Assembly: GCA_041627475.1 (NCBI GenBank)
Contig: JBFKQZ010000158.1
Coordinates: 1-7,456, forward strand
Direction: 5' to 3'
Length of the DNA stretch: 7,456 nucleotides
Origin: JBFGFG01 sp041627475
Lineage (GTDB): Bacteria; Actinomycetota; Nitriliruptoria; Nitriliruptorales; Nitriliruptoraceae
Shown: in pieces, positions 5,849 through 7,456 of the stretch
Layout of the letters: the number at the start of each line of letters is the position of its first letter
How positions within the stretch are numbered: position 1 is the stretch's first letter
The notes under the pieces: generated by a model
Database searches by the model: none
What the model was told of the DNA's origin: nothing
What the model saw: only the letters and a program-made list of their open reading frames with translations
Program-made: the position numbers and the translations under genes

Positions 5849-5918
5849 GTGTGATGCTCCAGTCGGGGGTTCGTGGCCGCTGGCGCGGCCGCGGTCGTCG
5901 GTGAGACCGGCAGGGCGA

Positions 5919-5950
5919 AGTCAACGGACGCTGTGTTTCACAGATGTTTC
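5919..5950 (-). promoter_or_regulatory. Candidate glnII control region: two GAAAC boxes and TTGACT
   Basis: On the minus strand GAAAC occurs at 5950-5946 and 5939-5935, separated by exactly 6 bases (11-bp period), in the context TGAAACATCTGTGAAACA. The Streptomyces GlnR site is described as GTnAC-n6-GAAAC repeats, so the spacing and the second half-site type match; no clear GTnAC partner is seen on either side. A -35-like TTGACT lies 10 bases downstream (5924-5919), where an activator would place it, but no good -10 is visible. The stretch 5930-5965 is clearly richer in A/T than its surroundings. GlnR control is inference. Confidence 0.5.
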
Positions 5951-6002
5951 AGTGATGCATCGTTCCGCGGAAGACGCCGCCCGTCGTGGACCGTAGGAGC
6001 CG

Positions 6003-6041
6003 GCCCACCGGACACCTCCCGACCGTGCGCCCACCGGGGGC
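6003..6041. repeat. Short direct repeat and weak hairpins just downstream of gcvT
   Basis: GCCCACCGG occurs at 6003-6011 and 6029-6037. Small stems surround each copy (CCGG 6000-6003 with CCGG 6008-6011; GCCC 6029-6032 with GGGC 6038-6041). They lie just past the gcvT stop on the minus strand and upstream of the glnII control region, so they could form a weak gcvT terminator. The stems are only 4 bp and no U tract follows, so this is uncertain. Confidence 0.25.
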
Positions 6042-6042
6042 C

Positions 6043-7122
6043 TCAGTGCGGGTCGCGGTCGACCATCGGCGGACGGACGACCTCGAAGTGCACGTCGGTC
6101 CCGCGGACGTCGACCGTGGCCGTCACCCCCGGCTCCACGGCCGCGTCGAGCAGGGCGAGCCCGATCCCGACGCCGAGGACCGGCGAGAAGGAGCCGGACG
6201 TCACGGTCCCGACCTCCACGCCGTCCACGCTGACGTCCATCCCGGCCCGCGGGGGCCGACGACCGTCGCCGACCAGGCCCAGGAGCCGCCGGGCCGGCCC
6301 GGCCTCCTTGGCGGCGGCGAGGGCGTCACGGCCGACGAACGACCGCCCGTCGAGCTTGACCGCCCAGCCGCTGCGCGCCTCGTACGGGCTGATGTCGGGG
6401 CCGAGGTCGTTGCCGTGCAACGGGTAGCCCATCTCGAGCCGGAGGGTGTCGCGCGCGGCGAGGCCGCAGCGCTCCGCCCCGCCGTCGACCAGCGCGTCCC
6501 AGACGTCACCGGCGACCTCGTTGGGCAGCACGAGCTCGACCCCCCGCTCACCGGTGTAGCCCGTGCGGCACACCACGACCGACACGTCCCCGCGGTGCGT
6601 CACGGTGTGCTGGCCGAACGCCAGCGTCGTCGGGTCCACGTCGAGGACGTCGCCGACGAGGGCGAACGCGTCCGGGCCCTGGACGGCCAGCACCGCCCAC
6701 TCGGTGGACGCGTCCCAGATCTCCACGTCGTCCCCGGCGACGCTGCGCAGCCGGTCGACGACGGTGGCCGTGTTCGCCGCGTTCGGCACGACCATCCAGC
6801 GCTCGGCGCTGTGCCGGTAGACGATCAGGTCGTCCAGCACGCCGCCGTCCTCCGTGGCGCACAGCGTGTACTGCGACGCGCCGTCGACCAGTGACCCGGC
6901 GTCGTTGGTGAAGGAGCCGTCGACCGCGGCGGTCGCGCCCCCGCCGGTGAGGAAGACCGTGCCGAGGTGGGACACGTCGAACACGCCGACGCGCTCACGG
7001 ACGGCCATGTGCTCGGCGACCGTCCCGGCGAAGCTGATGGGCATCTCCCACCCGGCGAACTCGGCGACCTTCGCGCCGGCGGCGGCGTGGCGGTCGGCGA
7101 GTGGGGACGGCTGCAGGGCCAC
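6043..7122 (-). CDS. gcvT: Aminomethyltransferase, glycine cleavage system T protein
   Basis: GcvT takes the aminomethyl group from the lipoyl arm of the H protein, passes its carbon to tetrahydrofolate as 5,10-methylene-THF and releases ammonium. The protein has 359 residues, close to the usual 360-370. Family landmarks: SPLADRHAAAGAKVAEFAGW (6-25), MPISF, FDVSHLGTVFLTG (48-60), Asn73, GGVLDDLIVYR (93-103, with the catalytic aspartate at 97/98), QGPDA (148-152), RTGYTGERGVEL (186-197), GLAARDTLRLEMGYPLHGND (220-239) and the C-terminal barrel with TSGSFSPVLGVGIGLALL (308-325). The usual 'Hmg' after FDVSH reads HLG here. The GTG at 7122 starts the family's normal N-terminus; a longer frame to 7221 would add 33 residues of atypical composition and cross the -10-like site. 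The ribosome site is weak (TGGA). The P and H protein genes are not in the window. It is divergent from the sucB-like gene. Confidence 0.95.
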   Translation of the reverse strand: MALQPSPLADRHAAAGAKVAEFAGWEMPISFAGTVAEHMAVRERVGVFDVSHLGTVFLTGGGATAAVDGSFTNDAGSLVDGASQYTLCATEDGGVLDDLIVYRHSAERWMVVPNAANTATVVDRLRSVAGDDVEIWDASTEWAVLAVQGPDAFALVGDVLDVDPTTLAFGQHTVTHRGDVSVVVCRTGYTGERGVELVLPNEVAGDVWDALVDGGAERCGLAARDTLRLEMGYPLHGNDLGPDISPYEARSGWAVKLDGRSFVGRDALAAAKEAGPARRLLGLVGDGRRPPRAGMDVSVDGVEVGTVTSGSFSPVLGVGIGLALLDAAVEPGVTATVDVRGTDVHFEVVRPPMVDRDPH

Positions 7123-7153
7123 GTGTCGGTCCAGTCGGTGGGGGCACGTCCGA

Positions 7154-7159
7154 ATCCTA
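7154..7159 (-). promoter_or_regulatory. -10-like element TAGGAT for gcvT
   Basis: TAGGAT on the minus strand, about 31 bases upstream of the gcvT GTG, fits the TAnnnT pattern of actinobacterial vegetative promoters and would give a leader of about 25 bases. The -35 region (near 7177-7182) has no good match. It supports the shorter gcvT start, because the longer frame would begin upstream of this promoter. Confidence 0.4.
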
Positions 7160-7196
7160 CGCCCGAGTGACGGGGGTTCGACCCCGCGCACGTCGC

Positions 7197-7202
7197 TAGG
7201 GT
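7197..7202 (+). promoter_or_regulatory. -10-like element TAGGGT for the sucB-like gene
   Basis: TAGGGT, 42 bases upstream of the sucB-like GTG, fits TAnnnT. The region at the proper -35 distance (about 7173-7180) shows no clear hexamer. A GGGGT-TCG-ACCCC dyad (7173-7185) lies between the two divergent -10-like sites and might be an operator, though in such GC-rich DNA it may be chance. Confidence 0.3.
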
Positions 7203-7244
7203 GCAGGGGCAACCGTCCCAACTCCCAGCACGAGGTCCGTCACC

Positions 7245-7456
7245 GTGGCCGAAGAGGTCCAGCTCCCCCAGCTCGGCGAGTCCGTCGAGGAGGGCATCAT
7301 CACCCAGTGGCTCGTCGAGGTCGGCGACACCGTCGAGGTCGACCAGCCACTCGTGGAGATCTCCACCGACAAGGTCGACACCGAGATCCCCTCACCCGTC
7401 GCCGGCACCGTCCAGGAGCTCCGCGGCGAGGTCGACGACACCATCGCCGTCGGCGA
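7245..7456 (+). CDS. sucB: Dihydrolipoamide acyltransferase E2, N-terminal lipoyl domain (runs off right edge)
   Basis: The first 70 residues of an E2 subunit of a 2-oxoacid dehydrogenase complex. EEVQLPQLGESVEEGIITQW (3-22), VGDTVEVDQPLVEISTDK (26-43), VDTEIPSPVAGTV (44-56) form a complete lipoyl domain; Lys43 in STDKVDTE is the lipoylated lysine. STDKVDTEIPSPVAG is typical of the actinobacterial E2 annotated SucB, which serves the 2-oxoglutarate and often also the pyruvate dehydrogenase complex. The GTG at 7245 has GAGG (7232-7235) 9 bases upstream. The rest of the gene (further lipoyl domain, E1/E3-binding and catalytic domains) is outside, so the substrate specificity cannot be proved. 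Its divergent neighbour gcvT also works with a lipoyl-carrying protein. Confidence 0.9.
   Translation, partial: MAEEVQLPQLGESVEEGIITQWLVEVGDTVEVDQPLVEISTDKVDTEIPSPVAGTVQELRGEVDDTIAVG

Noticed and set aside
4814..5854. 346-codon open frame on the plus strand spanning the whole of glnII
   Set aside because: It is a frame opposite a strongly GC-biased real gene; its protein is a low-complexity Val/Arg/Asp/Leu-rich string with no motif, and glnII on the other strand is unmistakable.
5986..6894. 302-codon plus-strand frame opposite gcvT
   Set aside because: Shadow of gcvT; composition atypical of protein and no ribosome site.
7170..7192. GGTTCGA resembling a tRNA T-loop
   Set aside because: The flanks do not form a 5-bp T stem around a 7-base loop (a G-G mismatch comes at the third pair), and no acceptor, D or anticodon arm is found.
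7123..7221. Longer gcvT start (ATG at 7221) adding 33 residues
   Set aside because: The extension is Arg/Pro/His-rich, not part of the GcvT family, and crosses the TAGGAT -10-like site; GTG at 7122 starts the normal N-terminus.

Overview
The window is very GC-rich (about 70% or more by eye), with GTG as a frequent start codon and codons ending almost always in G or C. Together with a eukaryotic-type (type II) glutamine synthetase, a 2-oxoglutarate dehydrogenase-type E2 lipoyl domain and an I-shaped terminator with no U tract, this points to a chromosomal segment of an actinobacterium (Actinomycetota). Genus cannot be fixed from the sequence alone. There are no signs of phage, insertion sequences, tRNAs, rRNAs or CRISPR arrays, and no gene-free stretch over 300 bases.

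Layout. (1) 1-306, plus: the 3' end of nadA (quinolinate synthase, NAD biosynthesis). (2) 1381-319, minus: a tight two-gene unit encoding a polytopic membrane protein with an HEAGH zinc-metalloprotease-like motif, then a small SRPBCC (polyketide cyclase/START-like) protein. It converges on nadA with only 12 bases between the stop codons. (3) 1451-2041, plus: an unusual signal-anchored, extremely Asp-rich, heptad-patterned protein, divergent from the HEAGH gene across 69 bases that contain a perfect 8-bp dyad. (4) 2113-4762, plus: a compact array of an Ada-like AraC/alkyltransferase fusion without the N-terminal Ada zinc domain, a multi-pass membrane acyltransferase-like protein (HGSNAT/DUF418 type) and an uncharacterised 209-residue protein. 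(5) 4776-4817: a strong hairpin serving as shared terminator for the convergent plus-strand array and glnA. (6) 5848-4826, minus: type II glutamine synthetase, whose upstream region carries two GAAAC boxes 11 bp apart, like half-sites of the actinobacterial nitrogen regulator GlnR. (7) 7122-6043, minus: gcvT, the T protein of the glycine cleavage system. (8) 7245 to the right edge, plus: the start of a sucB-like E2 gene including its lipoyl lysine.

How the genes fit together. The right half is central nitrogen and one-carbon metabolism: GlnII assimilates ammonium, GcvT releases ammonium from glycine, and the divergent E2 shares the lipoate cofactor system with glycine cleavage. The left-centre (319-4762) is the accessory part: a putative membrane metalloprotease, a lipid-binding-fold protein, an acidic surface protein, a DNA alkylation-repair regulator and a membrane acyltransferase. 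A common role in the cell envelope or stress response is possible but is inference. No clear novel system is evident. The best candidates for a second look are the HEAGH membrane protein with its divergent acidic partner, and the truncated Ada architecture coupled to an acyltransferase.
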